From assembly GCF_003441615.1 (NCBI RefSeq), contig NZ_CP031842.1, positions 1,072,501 through 1,136,500 on the forward strand: a stretch of DNA of 64,000 nt. The letters are read 5' to 3'. Origin of the DNA: Dechloromonas sp. HYN0024. Lineage in GTDB: Bacteria; Pseudomonadota; Gammaproteobacteria; Burkholderiales; Rhodocyclaceae. Position numbers and translations under genes: made by a program. The notes beneath the pieces are model-generated. The model worked only from the letters and a program-made list of their open reading frames with translations, ran no database searches and was not told the origin of the DNA. Every line of letters begins with the position of its first letter. The stretch's first letter is position 1. Shown here piece after piece: positions 7,665 through 15,505 of this stretch.

Positions 7665-9395
7665 TCAGTGAAAACGTACGGCGCTGACGCCAACCAACGC
7701 CAAAAACAGCACAAAGGAAACGCTCTTCCAAAAGATCACCGGATTGCGTTCGATCAGCGGCGGTTTGGTTTTATTTAGAAACTCCTGGTTCGGGTGATGC
7801 AGGTCGAAGACGAATTCGGAGAGCACCTCGTAACGAGCGAATGGGGCGGGTTCGACAGCCTTGCGAATGGCATCGTCAATCCAAGCGGGAATTTCGCGCT
7901 CTTCGTTGAGGACGGTTTGATAAGCGAGCTTCCTTTGTGCTGCCTTAGTCCGCGATTTGGCAACTTCGACGCCGTAGGGTAGCTTACCGGAAAGCATCTG
8001 GTAGGCGATGACACCGAGCGAGAAGATGTCTGAGCGCGACGAGCCGTTTTCGCCGAGGAAATATTCCGGCGCGGCGTAGGCGGCAGAGCCGAGCAAGTTG
8101 ATCTGTTCGATGGGTGTGGCAATTTCCATGACGCCGGCAACCCGCGTTGCGCCGAAATCGATGATCTTCACCGTGCCGGTGCTGTCGATCATGATGTTGT
8201 CAGGCTTCAGATCCTGATAGACCATTTCGAGGCGGTGGAAGGCCTGCAGGCCTTTGGCGATCTGTTCGATGAGGCCGCGCACGGTGGGCAGGTCTGGCTT
8301 GGGGTTGTCAATCATCCATTGGGCGAGGGTCTGGCCTTCGATGTATTCGGTAACAACGTAGATGTAGTTGCGTTTGCGCGTTTGCGAGCATGGCTTGAGC
8401 ACGTGCGGGCTGTTGATGCGCCGGGCGATCCACTCTTCCATCAGAAAGCGTTCGAGATAAGCCGGGTTGGCTTGCAAGTCGACCGAGGGCGTCTTGATTA
8501 CGACGTTTTCGCCAGTTTCGCTATCGATCGCCAGATAGATGTGGCTGCGCGCACTACCCTTAATTTCGCGCACGATCCGGTAGCCGTCGAAATCCATCCG
8601 CGCATCGAGTTGCGGCGGGAAAGGCAATTCAGAGAGCTGGCGGAACATTTCGTTGGATTCGGGCGTTGGCAGTTCGTCGATACGGATGATCTGAATCGTC
8701 AGGTTGTCGCCGCTGCCTCGCTTCAAGGCTTCTTCGACAACGGCTTTGGCCGCCAGATCGAAATTGCCGGCACGACCTTCGATAGCCGCCGCGACGCAAG
8801 CTGCATCAATGAACTCATAAACACCATCAGTCGCCAGCACCAGCAGCTCGCCCTCCTCCAGCGGAATCGCCTGGTAATCAACTTCAACCTTCTTATCCAT
8901 ACCCATGGCACGCGCCAGATAGCTCTGCGCTGATGAAACGCGGACGCGATGGTCCTCGGTCAGCTGCTCAAGCGCTGTTCCGCGCAGGCGGTAGATGCGG
9001 GCATCACCGACATGAAACAGATGCGCCGTGCGCGACTTGATGATAATGCCGCTGAAGGTGCAGACATAGCCGCGCTCGCGGTTGTAGCGGTGCTGGCTTT
9101 GCTGGGTCTGCGAATAGAGCCAGGAATTGGTGGCGCCCAGCACATGTTCAGCCGAGGTTTTGACCGACCATGCATCCGAAGTGCAGTAATAATCTTCGAG
9201 AAAAGCAGTAACCGCCGCCTGCGCCGCCTCCTGGCTGACATCGCTGCTGCTGATGCCGTCAGCCAACGCAATGGCAATGCCCTTGCTGGCGAGTTGCGGC
9301 CCACTGGGCACGAGCACGCCATGGAAATCCTGATTGATTTCCTTGCGACCTTTAGCGGAATACTGCCCGGCGGTGATTTTTAGTTGGCGGCTCAT
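7665..9395 (-). CDS. Fused PP2C phosphatase / Ser-Thr protein kinase, membrane anchored
   Basis: 576 aa. Residues about 1-240 are a PP2C-type phosphatase with the metal-binding motifs NQDFHG, ALADGIS, HVGDARIYRL, LATDGVYEF and GSGDNLTI. Residues about 270-540 are a Hanks-type kinase: VIKTP holds the ATP-binding lysine, YQDLKPDNIMID the catalytic aspartate (YQD instead of HRD), KIIDFGAT the DFG metal site. A hydrophobic segment near 555-573 anchors the C-terminus. It is the last gene of a nirB-nirD-nirC cluster. In Pseudomonas a kinase of this kind also sits among nitrate/nitrite assimilation genes, so a role in controlling nitrite uptake or reduction by reversible phosphorylation is a sound inference, but the substrate is not known from sequence. 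Confidence 0.88.
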   Translation of the reverse strand: MSRQLKITAGQYSAKGRKEINQDFHGVLVPSGPQLASKGIAIALADGISSSDVSQEAAQAAVTAFLEDYYCTSDAWSVKTSAEHVLGATNSWLYSQTQQSQHRYNRERGYVCTFSGIIIKSRTAHLFHVGDARIYRLRGTALEQLTEDHRVRVSSAQSYLARAMGMDKKVEVDYQAIPLEEGELLVLATDGVYEFIDAACVAAAIEGRAGNFDLAAKAVVEEALKRGSGDNLTIQIIRIDELPTPESNEMFRQLSELPFPPQLDARMDFDGYRIVREIKGSARSHIYLAIDSETGENVVIKTPSVDLQANPAYLERFLMEEWIARRINSPHVLKPCSQTRKRNYIYVVTEYIEGQTLAQWMIDNPKPDLPTVRGLIEQIAKGLQAFHRLEMVYQDLKPDNIMIDSTGTVKIIDFGATRVAGVMEIATPIEQINLLGSAAYAAPEYFLGENGSSRSDIFSLGVIAYQMLSGKLPYGVEVAKSRTKAAQRKLAYQTVLNEEREIPAWIDDAIRKAVEPAPFARYEVLSEFVFDLHHPNQEFLNKTKPPLIERNPVIFWKSVSFVLFLALVGVSAVRFH

Positions 9396-9415
9396 GAGAT
9401 CAGCGAAAAAAGAAT

Positions 9416-9447
9416 GGAAAAACCCCTGTCCTTCACGGGCAGGGGTC
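9416..9447 (-). terminator. Terminator or attenuator between nirC and the kinase gene
   Basis: On the minus strand ACCCCTG and CAGGGGT pair across an 11-base loop and are followed by TTTTCC. It stands just after the nirC stop and before the kinase/phosphatase start, so it would lower kinase transcription relative to nirBDC. Confidence 0.65.
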
Positions 9448-9466
9448 TTGAAATACAGCCGACAGA

Positions 9467-10279
9467 TTAGTAGGCGTTACGCTTCGGTGCGGTACGAACG
9501 TGAGTCGAATACATCGTCAGGCCAACAAAAAACAAACCACCAACGAGATTACCCAGCGCGGTCGGGAGCTCGTTCCAAATCAGGTAATCCATTAGCGTGA
9601 AGTTACCACCCATCATCAAACCGGTAGGAAAGAGGAACATATTGACGACGGAGTGCTCAAAACCCATGTAGAAGAAGACCATGATCGGCATCCACATGGC
9701 CATGATCTTGCCCGAGACATTGGTACAAATCATCGCGCAGACAACGCCGGTCGATACCATCCAGTTGCACAGCACGCCACGGGTAAAGATAGTCAGCATG
9801 CCGGCGGTGCCGTGTGCCGAGTAGCCAAGGGTACGACCCTCACCAATATGGCCGATTTTTTGCGCGATGGCATTGGGTGCCTCTGAGAAACCGAAGGTCC
9901 AGACGATCACCATAAGCACCGCCACTGTCAGTGAACCGGCAAAGTTACCGGTAAATACCAGCCCCCAGGTGCGCAGGATACCCTTCATGGTGACGCCGGG
10001 GCGTTTGTCGATCAGGGCCAGCGGGCAGAGCGTGAACACCCCGGTGAGCAGATCGAAACCGAGCAGGTAAAGCATGATAAAACCAACCGGGAAGAGCATC
10101 GCACCGACCAGTGGCTGGCCGGTCTGAACCGTGACAGTAACTGCAAAGGCTGCCGCGAGATTAAGAATGGCGCCGGCCATGAAGGCGCGAATCAGGGTAT
10201 CGCGGGTGGACATGAAGATTTTTGATTCGCCGGCGTCGATCATTTTGGTGACGAATTCGCTAGGTGCTAGATAGGCCAT
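9467..10279 (-). CDS. nirC: Formate/nitrite transporter family protein (nitrite channel)
   Basis: 270 aa with six hydrophobic segments, the FNT fold (a pentameric inner-membrane channel). Family marks are visible: the N-terminal MAYLAPSEFVTKMIDAG, the helix break in FTGNFAGSL, CNWMVSTGV, and the pore-lining histidine in GFEHSVVNMFL. Its place directly after nirB and nirD supports nitrite, not formate, as the substrate. It is 40 bp downstream of nirD and on the same strand. It would import external nitrite, or export excess, for the reductase. Confidence 0.92.
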   Translation of the reverse strand: MAYLAPSEFVTKMIDAGESKIFMSTRDTLIRAFMAGAILNLAAAFAVTVTVQTGQPLVGAMLFPVGFIMLYLLGFDLLTGVFTLCPLALIDKRPGVTMKGILRTWGLVFTGNFAGSLTVAVLMVIVWTFGFSEAPNAIAQKIGHIGEGRTLGYSAHGTAGMLTIFTRGVLCNWMVSTGVVCAMICTNVSGKIMAMWMPIMVFFYMGFEHSVVNMFLFPTGLMMGGNFTLMDYLIWNELPTALGNLVGGLFFVGLTMYSTHVRTAPKRNAY

Positions 10280-10319
10280 GGTTATTCTCTCTAATTAAGT
10301 TTATGTTTTTATGTTTGCT

Positions 10320-10631
10320 TCAAACCGCCAGGAAAACCTGGCCGTTTTCCAGCTTCACTTCGAATTTGGTGCAGGAACCAACATCCGGCGCGACAGCATG
10401 GCCGTCTTCCAGACCGATATTCCAGCCGTGCAACGGGCAAGTCACGCGCTTGCCGTGGACGATGCCTTGCGACAACGGGCCGCCCTTGTGCGGACATTTG
10501 TCGTGCATGGCGAAGACCTGGTCATCGGAGGTACGGAAGATGGCAATGTCGCCACCAGTCGCCGGCTTGACGATGCGCGAGCCGAGTTGTGGGATGTCTT
10601 CCAGCGGGCAAATCAGTTTCCAGTTACTCAT
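10320..10631 (-). CDS. nirD: Nitrite reductase (NADH) small subunit NirD, Rieske-like
   Basis: 103 aa. A Rieske-type beta fold with both ligand pairs intact: C-x-H in KCPHKGGPL and C-x2-H in CPLHGWNIGL, so a [2Fe-2S] cluster can be bound; some NirD proteins have lost these ligands. It partners with NirB in the cytoplasm for six-electron reduction of nitrite to ammonia. The start is ATG 10631, the family start (MSNWKLICPLEDIP); a longer frame to 10730 overlaps nirB and is not used. 26 bp separate it from nirB. Confidence 0.95.
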   Translation of the reverse strand: MSNWKLICPLEDIPQLGSRIVKPATGGDIAIFRTSDDQVFAMHDKCPHKGGPLSQGIVHGKRVTCPLHGWNIGLEDGHAVAPDVGSCTKFEVKLENGQVFLAV

Positions 10632-10657
10632 TTTTATTCCTCGATTTTTGGCAATTT

Positions 10658-13111
10658 TCAGGCGTTGACCGCAACCGGCACGATGGGGATGAATTGTTTG
10701 ATTGCTTCCGGCTCGCGCGACGTCGCCCACGGGTCTTTGGCATCTTTCAGTGAGTCGAGCAGGCTGGCGTAGAGCGCCTTGCGGCCTTCTTCATCCTCAA
10801 CAATCTTGCCCTTGACGTAATCCATGCCGACGCGCTCCAGGTAATGACAGGTGCGTTCCAGATACCAGCCCTCAACCCGGTACAGTTGCAGGAAGGCGCC
10901 GGAATATTCCATCACCTCCTCGTCCGACGTCACCTTGCACAGGAACTGCGCGACTTCGGTCTTGATCCCGCCGTTGCCGGCGATGTACAACTCGTAGCCG
11001 GAATCGACGCCGATGATGCCAACGTCCTTGATGCCAGCCTCGGCGCAGTTGCGCGGGCAACCAGAAACCGCCAGCTTGACCTTGTGCGGGGCGTACATGT
11101 CAAACAACATCTTCTCAAGCTTGACGCCCATCGACATCGCCAGCTGTGTGCCGAAACGGCAATGCTCCATGCCGACGCAGGTCTTCACGGTGCGGATCGA
11201 CTTGCCGTAAGCGTGGCCGGAAACCATGCCGGCGGCGTTAAGGTCAGCCCACATTTTCGGCAGGTCTTCCTTCTTGACGCCGAGCAGGTCAATCCGCTGG
11301 CCGCCCGTTACTTTCACGGTCGGCACGTTGTACTTCTCGGCGGCATCGGCGATGGCACGCAACTCGTTTGGGGTCGTCAGGCCACCCCACATACGCGGCA
11401 CAACCGAATAGGTGCCGTCCTTCTGAATGTTGGCGTGGGCGCGTTCATTGATGAAGCGCGACTGCGGATCGTCCTTGGCTTCGTGCGGCCAGGTCGAAAT
11501 CAGGTAGTAGTTCACCGCCGGGCGGCACTTGTCGCAACCGTTCGGCGTTTTCCACTCCAGCGACATGAAGACAGATTCCTTACTGGTCAGGTGCTGGTTG
11601 AGGATGGCATCGCGCACCATCTTGTGCGAATGATCGGTACAACCGCAGATCGGCTTCTTGTCAGAAGCTGCAGGGGTGTAAGCACCACCGATGGTCGAAG
11701 CCAGAATCTGTTCAACGAGGCCGGCACAGGAGCCGCAGGAGGACGCCGCCTTGGTGTGCTTCTTTACCTCGTCCAGCGTAAAGAGGCCATTGGCCTTGAT
11801 CGCCTGGACGATGGTGCCCTTGGTGATGCCGTTACAGCCGCAAACCTCGGCGCTGTCAGCCATCGAAGCGGCCTTGCTGTTGCCGGCATGGCCCACGTCG
11901 CCAACCAATGACTGGCCGAAAATCAGTTGATCACGGATGTCGTGAATATCACGGCCATCCTTGAGCAGCTGGAAGTACCACGGGCCATCCGCCGTGTCAC
12001 CATACATGACGCCGCCGACCAGCTTGTTGTCCTTGATCACCAGTTTTTTGTACACGCCACCATACGGGTCGTTGAGAACGATTTCTTCGGTATCCTCGCC
12101 GCCCATATAGTTGCCGGCCGAGAACAGGTCGATACCGGTAACTTTCAATTTAGTCGAGGTCACCGAGCCGGTGTAACGGCCGATGCCGTAGCCCGCCAGA
12201 TGATTCGCGGCAACCTTGGCTTGTTCAAAGAGCGGCGCGACCAGACCATAGGCGATGCCGCGATGGCTGACACACTCACCAACTGCATAAACTTTCGGAT
12301 CGTAGGTCTGCATCGTGTCATTGACCACAATGCCACGATTGCAATAGATACCTGATGCTTCGGCCAGCGAGTAATTCGGGCGGATGCCAGCAGCCATGAC
12401 CACCAAATCCGCCGGAATCTGCATGCCGTCCTTGAAACGAATTGCGGCAACGCGACCGGATTCGCCCTGTATCAAGGCTTCAGTTTGTTTCTGCAGCAGA
12501 AATTTCAAACCCTTATCTTCCAGCGATTTCTGCAGCATCTTGCCGGCGATTTCATCAAGCTGGCGCTCCAGCAGCCACGGGCCGAGGTGGATCACAGTCA
12601 CATCCATGCCGCGCAGTTTGAGGCCGTTGGCCGCTTCCAGACCGAGCAGACCGCCACCGATCACCACTGCATGCTTGTGCAGCTTGGCGGCTTCGATCAT
12701 CTCGTCGGTATCCTTGATGTCGCGATAACCAATGACGCCGGGCAGATCATTACCCGGAATCGGCAACATGAACGGGGTCGAACCAGTCGCCACCAGCAAG
12801 CGGTCGTATTCTTCCTCGGTACCGTCATCTGCAATCACCTTGCGCTTGACGCGGTCGATCTTGGCGATGTTTTTGCCGGTATGGAGCTTGATGCCCTTTT
12901 CCTTGTACCAGTCGAGTTCGTTGAGGACGATTTCCGAAATGGTCATTTCACCGGCGAGCACCGGTGAAAGCAGGATGCGGTTGTAGTTCGGGTGCGGTTC
13001 AGCACCAAAGATCGTGATGTCGTAATGATCCGGCTTGATCTTCAGCAGTTCTTCCACGGTGCGAACACCGGCCATGCCGTTACCGATGAGGACGAGACGA
13101 GGTTTGCTCAT
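10658..13111 (-). CDS. nirB: Nitrite reductase (NADH) large subunit NirB
   Basis: 817 aa. Domains in order: an FAD/NADH oxidoreductase (VLIGNGMAGVRTVEELL at the N-terminus, GGGLLGLEAANGL for NADH), a BFD-like [2Fe-2S] domain with CGCNG and SCGSCAG, a ferredoxin-like half domain, and the sirohaem/[4Fe-4S] domain with its four cysteines in CVGMEHC and SGCPRNC. It reduces nitrite to ammonium in the cytoplasm with NADH. The start is ATG 13111 (MSKPRLVLIGNG); the frame continues 32 codons upstream without family resemblance. The promoter region has a sigma-54 site and NtrC-like sites, which marks it as nitrogen-controlled assimilation. Confidence 0.96.
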   Translation of the reverse strand: MSKPRLVLIGNGMAGVRTVEELLKIKPDHYDITIFGAEPHPNYNRILLSPVLAGEMTISEIVLNELDWYKEKGIKLHTGKNIAKIDRVKRKVIADDGTEEEYDRLLVATGSTPFMLPIPGNDLPGVIGYRDIKDTDEMIEAAKLHKHAVVIGGGLLGLEAANGLKLRGMDVTVIHLGPWLLERQLDEIAGKMLQKSLEDKGLKFLLQKQTEALIQGESGRVAAIRFKDGMQIPADLVVMAAGIRPNYSLAEASGIYCNRGIVVNDTMQTYDPKVYAVGECVSHRGIAYGLVAPLFEQAKVAANHLAGYGIGRYTGSVTSTKLKVTGIDLFSAGNYMGGEDTEEIVLNDPYGGVYKKLVIKDNKLVGGVMYGDTADGPWYFQLLKDGRDIHDIRDQLIFGQSLVGDVGHAGNSKAASMADSAEVCGCNGITKGTIVQAIKANGLFTLDEVKKHTKAASSCGSCAGLVEQILASTIGGAYTPAASDKKPICGCTDHSHKMVRDAILNQHLTSKESVFMSLEWKTPNGCDKCRPAVNYYLISTWPHEAKDDPQSRFINERAHANIQKDGTYSVVPRMWGGLTTPNELRAIADAAEKYNVPTVKVTGGQRIDLLGVKKEDLPKMWADLNAAGMVSGHAYGKSIRTVKTCVGMEHCRFGTQLAMSMGVKLEKMLFDMYAPHKVKLAVSGCPRNCAEAGIKDVGIIGVDSGYELYIAGNGGIKTEVAQFLCKVTSDEEVMEYSGAFLQLYRVEGWYLERTCHYLERVGMDYVKGKIVEDEEGRKALYASLLDSLKDAKDPWATSREPEAIKQFIPIVPVAVNA

Positions 13112-13198
13112 GTGTGACTCCAACGTTGCGCGCACCAAAGGTGCAAAAATTATTTCAGCGCATGACATCGTTGTCACAAAAGACCTATCTGGCCAAGT

Positions 13199-13212
13199 CA
13201 CCCTCACTGGTG
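13199..13212 (-). promoter_or_regulatory. Short hairpin in the nirB leader with a hexanucleotide loop
   Basis: On the minus strand CACC-AGTGAG-GGTG folds into a four-base stem with a six-base loop that has A at position 1 and G at position 4. This is the loop pattern recognised by ANTAR-domain antiterminators such as NasR/NasT, which act on nitrate/nitrite assimilation leaders. I see no clear second matching hairpin and no terminator after it, so this is only suggestive. Confidence 0.25.
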
Positions 13213-13237
13213 GCTTTTCGCTACTAATTTAAAACAA

Positions 13238-13253
13238 AGCAATTAGCACGCCA
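13238..13253 (-). promoter_or_regulatory. Sigma-54 promoter of the nirBDC-kinase operon
   Basis: Minus strand TGGCGT-GCTAA-TTGCT matches the sigma-54 consensus TGGCAC-N5-TTGCW, with the invariant GG and GC at the correct distance. It is about 125 bp upstream of the nirB start. No equally good sigma-70 promoter is evident nearby. Confidence 0.7.
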
Positions 13254-13306
13254 AGCAAACAATAGATTGATTACATGAGTGTTTAATTAATCTAACTCAA
13301 GTGTTA

Positions 13307-13343
13307 CGCACCGTTGTTGTGCCGACAACACCAAATTTGTGCG
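13307..13343 (-). promoter_or_regulatory. Two tandem NtrC-like binding sites
   Basis: On the minus strand, CGCACAAATTTGGTGTT and GGCACAACAACGGTGCG each match the NtrC consensus TGCACC-N5-GGTGCA at 8 and 9 of 12 positions. Their centres are 20 bp apart (two helical turns), and they lie about 75-95 bp upstream of the -12 element, the usual place for an enhancer of a sigma-54 promoter. Confidence 0.55.
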
Positions 13344-13656
13344 GAGTCTGGGGCGCGCATGGATAAAATCCAGCCACGTTGGAGTGGCAGGTTGACTCAA
13401 TATGCAGCCCCTCAAACATCCAGCTTATGGAACCGTGAACGGCTCGACACTGCATTGCTGACAGCTAGGTAGAAAATTTCGCCACCCTCGGGCCAATGGC
13501 TGCTTGGAGCGACTGCGAATTTGAATGGCCGGATTGGAGCAGAAAATCCACTGGCGGGTTATGGCCGATTGTGTGAGTACGCATCTCCGCCAGTAAGCCG
13601 ACGTTGGACCCGCAGGATAACAATCAAACTCCGATCAACAACAGAAGGAGTCTGAC
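13344..13656 (+). other. Intergenic region in front of the tyrosine recombinase
   Basis: No gene seen. It carries the words TTTGAATGGCCGG (about 13517) and AGCCGACGTTGGAC (about 13597), which also occur downstream of the IS30 element. At its end (13628-13651) ACTCC and GGAGT pair, so that the ribosome-binding site GGAG of the recombinase is within a hairpin; the same arrangement is found in front of the second, decayed recombinase copy. Confidence 0.45.
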
Positions 13657-14271
13657 ATGGAATCCGATCAACACCGGGAGCCTTGGAATAAAGGCACGCT
13701 AGTCGGCCAGAAGCCACCGCTGAAGCCAAAGGACATCTGGGCGATCCGAATTTACCTACAGAACGCCCATCAGGTTCGAGACCTTGCTATGTTCAACCTG
13801 GCAATTGATAGCAAGCTGCGAGGCTGCGATCTTGTGAATTTGCGCGTTCGTGATATCTCACACGGCAATCAGATACTCGCGAGAGCGATGGTTGTTCAAC
13901 GAAAAACCCAACGGCCAGTGCAGTTTGAGCTGACAGAGCCAACCAGGGGTGCTGTTGCCGCCTGGATCACGAAAGCGGGGCTGAAGTCCGAACATTTTTT
14001 GTTCCCTAGTCGGCTATCCAATTCGCCCCATGTTTCGACCCGACAGTACGCCCGAATCGTCCATCAATGGGTCGCTGCTGTTGGGCTCGATTCGACTGTC
14101 TATGGCACGCACACCATGCGGCGAACCAAGGCAACGCTGATTTACAAGAGAACGAAAAATCTGCGTGCGGTTCAACTGCTGCTCGGGCATAGCAAGCTGG
14201 AGAGCACCGTTCGATATCTTGGTATTGAGGTGGATGACGCGCTAGAAATCTCGGAGCAGACTGAAATTTAA
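13657..14271 (+). CDS. Small tyrosine recombinase (catalytic domain only), intact copy
   Basis: 204 aa, about two thirds the size of XerC/XerD and near that of FimB-type invertases; the usual N-terminal SAM-like DNA-binding domain is reduced to about 40 residues. The catalytic set can be followed: R in SKLRGCDLVNLR, a lysine in VVQRKTQRPVQ, H-x2-R in THTMRRTK, and GHS plus the nucleophilic Y in LLGHSKLESTVRYLG. The enzyme would cut and rejoin DNA at a specific site; its target is unknown. The ATG at 13657 has AAGGAGT in front, within a hairpin. An inverted second copy, decayed, lies at 19091-19623, about 5 kb away. Confidence 0.88.
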   Translation: MESDQHREPWNKGTLVGQKPPLKPKDIWAIRIYLQNAHQVRDLAMFNLAIDSKLRGCDLVNLRVRDISHGNQILARAMVVQRKTQRPVQFELTEPTRGAVAAWITKAGLKSEHFLFPSRLSNSPHVSTRQYARIVHQWVAAVGLDSTVYGTHTMRRTKATLIYKRTKNLRAVQLLLGHSKLESTVRYLGIEVDDALEISEQTEI

Positions 14272-14511
14272 ATACCAGTCCCAGGCGGTCGGACGGCTAA
14301 AACGTGCGACCGCTTTGCGGCAGGCTCATCAATAGGAGCTTTCGGCCATGACCGGCCACCCGAGAATTTTCTCATTAGCAGACACTGAAGCGGTCTGTGT
14401 GATTCGCAATTGCTACTGAGAACCGAACGGGATACTCTCACGTCATTTAGCATCCTTGTGATTCCATCGTATCCGCACTAATAGCAACAACTTGCGCGTT
14501 TCTGCTCCTGA

Positions 14512-15318
14512 ATAACTGCTAGCTGGCAAGCCCAGTTGCTCGAACTGTCGCGATCCTCGGTCTATTACCAGGCGCAGCCGACGTCAGAGAGCGATCTGAA
14601 ACTGATGCGACGGATCGATGAACTGCATCTGGAACATCCCTTTGCCGGGGCACGGATGCTCCGCGACATGCTCAAGCTGGAGGGGCATGAGATCGGCCGA
14701 AAGCATGTCAGCACGCTGATGAAGAAACTCGACATCCAGGCCATTTACCGAAAGGCCAATACCAGTCGGCGCAACCAGGCGCACCGCATCTACCCCTACC
14801 TGCTGCGCAGTTTGACCATCGACCGTCCGAATCAGGTCTGGGCGATGGATACGACCTACATCCCCATGCGCCGGGGTTTCGTCTATCTGAGCGCGGTGCT
14901 CGACTGGGCGACCCGTCGGGTACTGGCTTGGCGCCTATCGAACAGCCTGACGGCCGATCCATGCGTCGATGCAATGGAAGAAGCAATCATGAAATATGGC
15001 TCACCGGAAATCATGAATACAGACCAAGGCAGCCAATTCACCAGCTCGGCCTTCATCAGCCTGCTTCAGGAACACAGCATTCAGGTCAGCATGGATGGCA
15101 AGGGCTGTTGGCGGGACAACGTCTTCGTTGAGCGACTCTGGAAATCGGTCAAGTATGAGGAGATCTACCTACACGGCTACGAGACCGTTTCTGATGTCAG
15201 GCAGGCGCTGGCGCGCTATTTCGATTTCTACAATCGGCGCCGCCCGCATTCATCCCTTGACGGGCTCACCCCGGATACGGCTTACTTCAACCAGCCGCTG
15301 CTCGCCGCAGCGGCTTAA
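14512..15318 (+). pseudogene. 5'-truncated IS3-family transposase (OrfB)
   Basis: The frame opens just after a stop at about 14509 and can start only at TTG 14536. It reads straight into LLELSRSSVYYQ, which is some 10-15 residues inside OrfB of this IS3 group, and no OrfA is present upstream. The remaining 260 residues have the whole integrase core: D in WAMDTTYIPM, D in NTDQGSQFTS, E in RDNVFVERLWKSVKYEE. The right end of the element (about GGGGCCACCTCTG, near 15372) appears to be kept, the left end is lost. It can therefore not produce a normal fused transposase. Confidence 0.75.
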
Positions 15319-15505
15319 CCCGCAGAGAAATCACTTAAGAAAACCGAATTTCTGTCCAACTGCGCGGGGCCACCTCTGTTTGTCACACTTGTAGAATTTT
15401 TAATATTAAGCAAAGAATCTCCTTGGAACTCTTGTAGTCTGGTGATGTGCATTCTGAGATTCAACAATAACCAATTACGATCAATCCTAATCAGGTAGTC
15501 AGAAA

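Noticed and set aside
7571..7687. 38-codon plus-strand frame at the end of the kinase gene
   Set aside because: Ends within the kinase coding sequence on the other strand and has no ribosome site or family resemblance.
13132..13144. GCACCAAAGGTGC palindrome near the nirB start as an NtrC site
   Set aside because: Spacing between half sites is three bases and not five, and it lies downstream of the promoter. The two upstream sites fit better.
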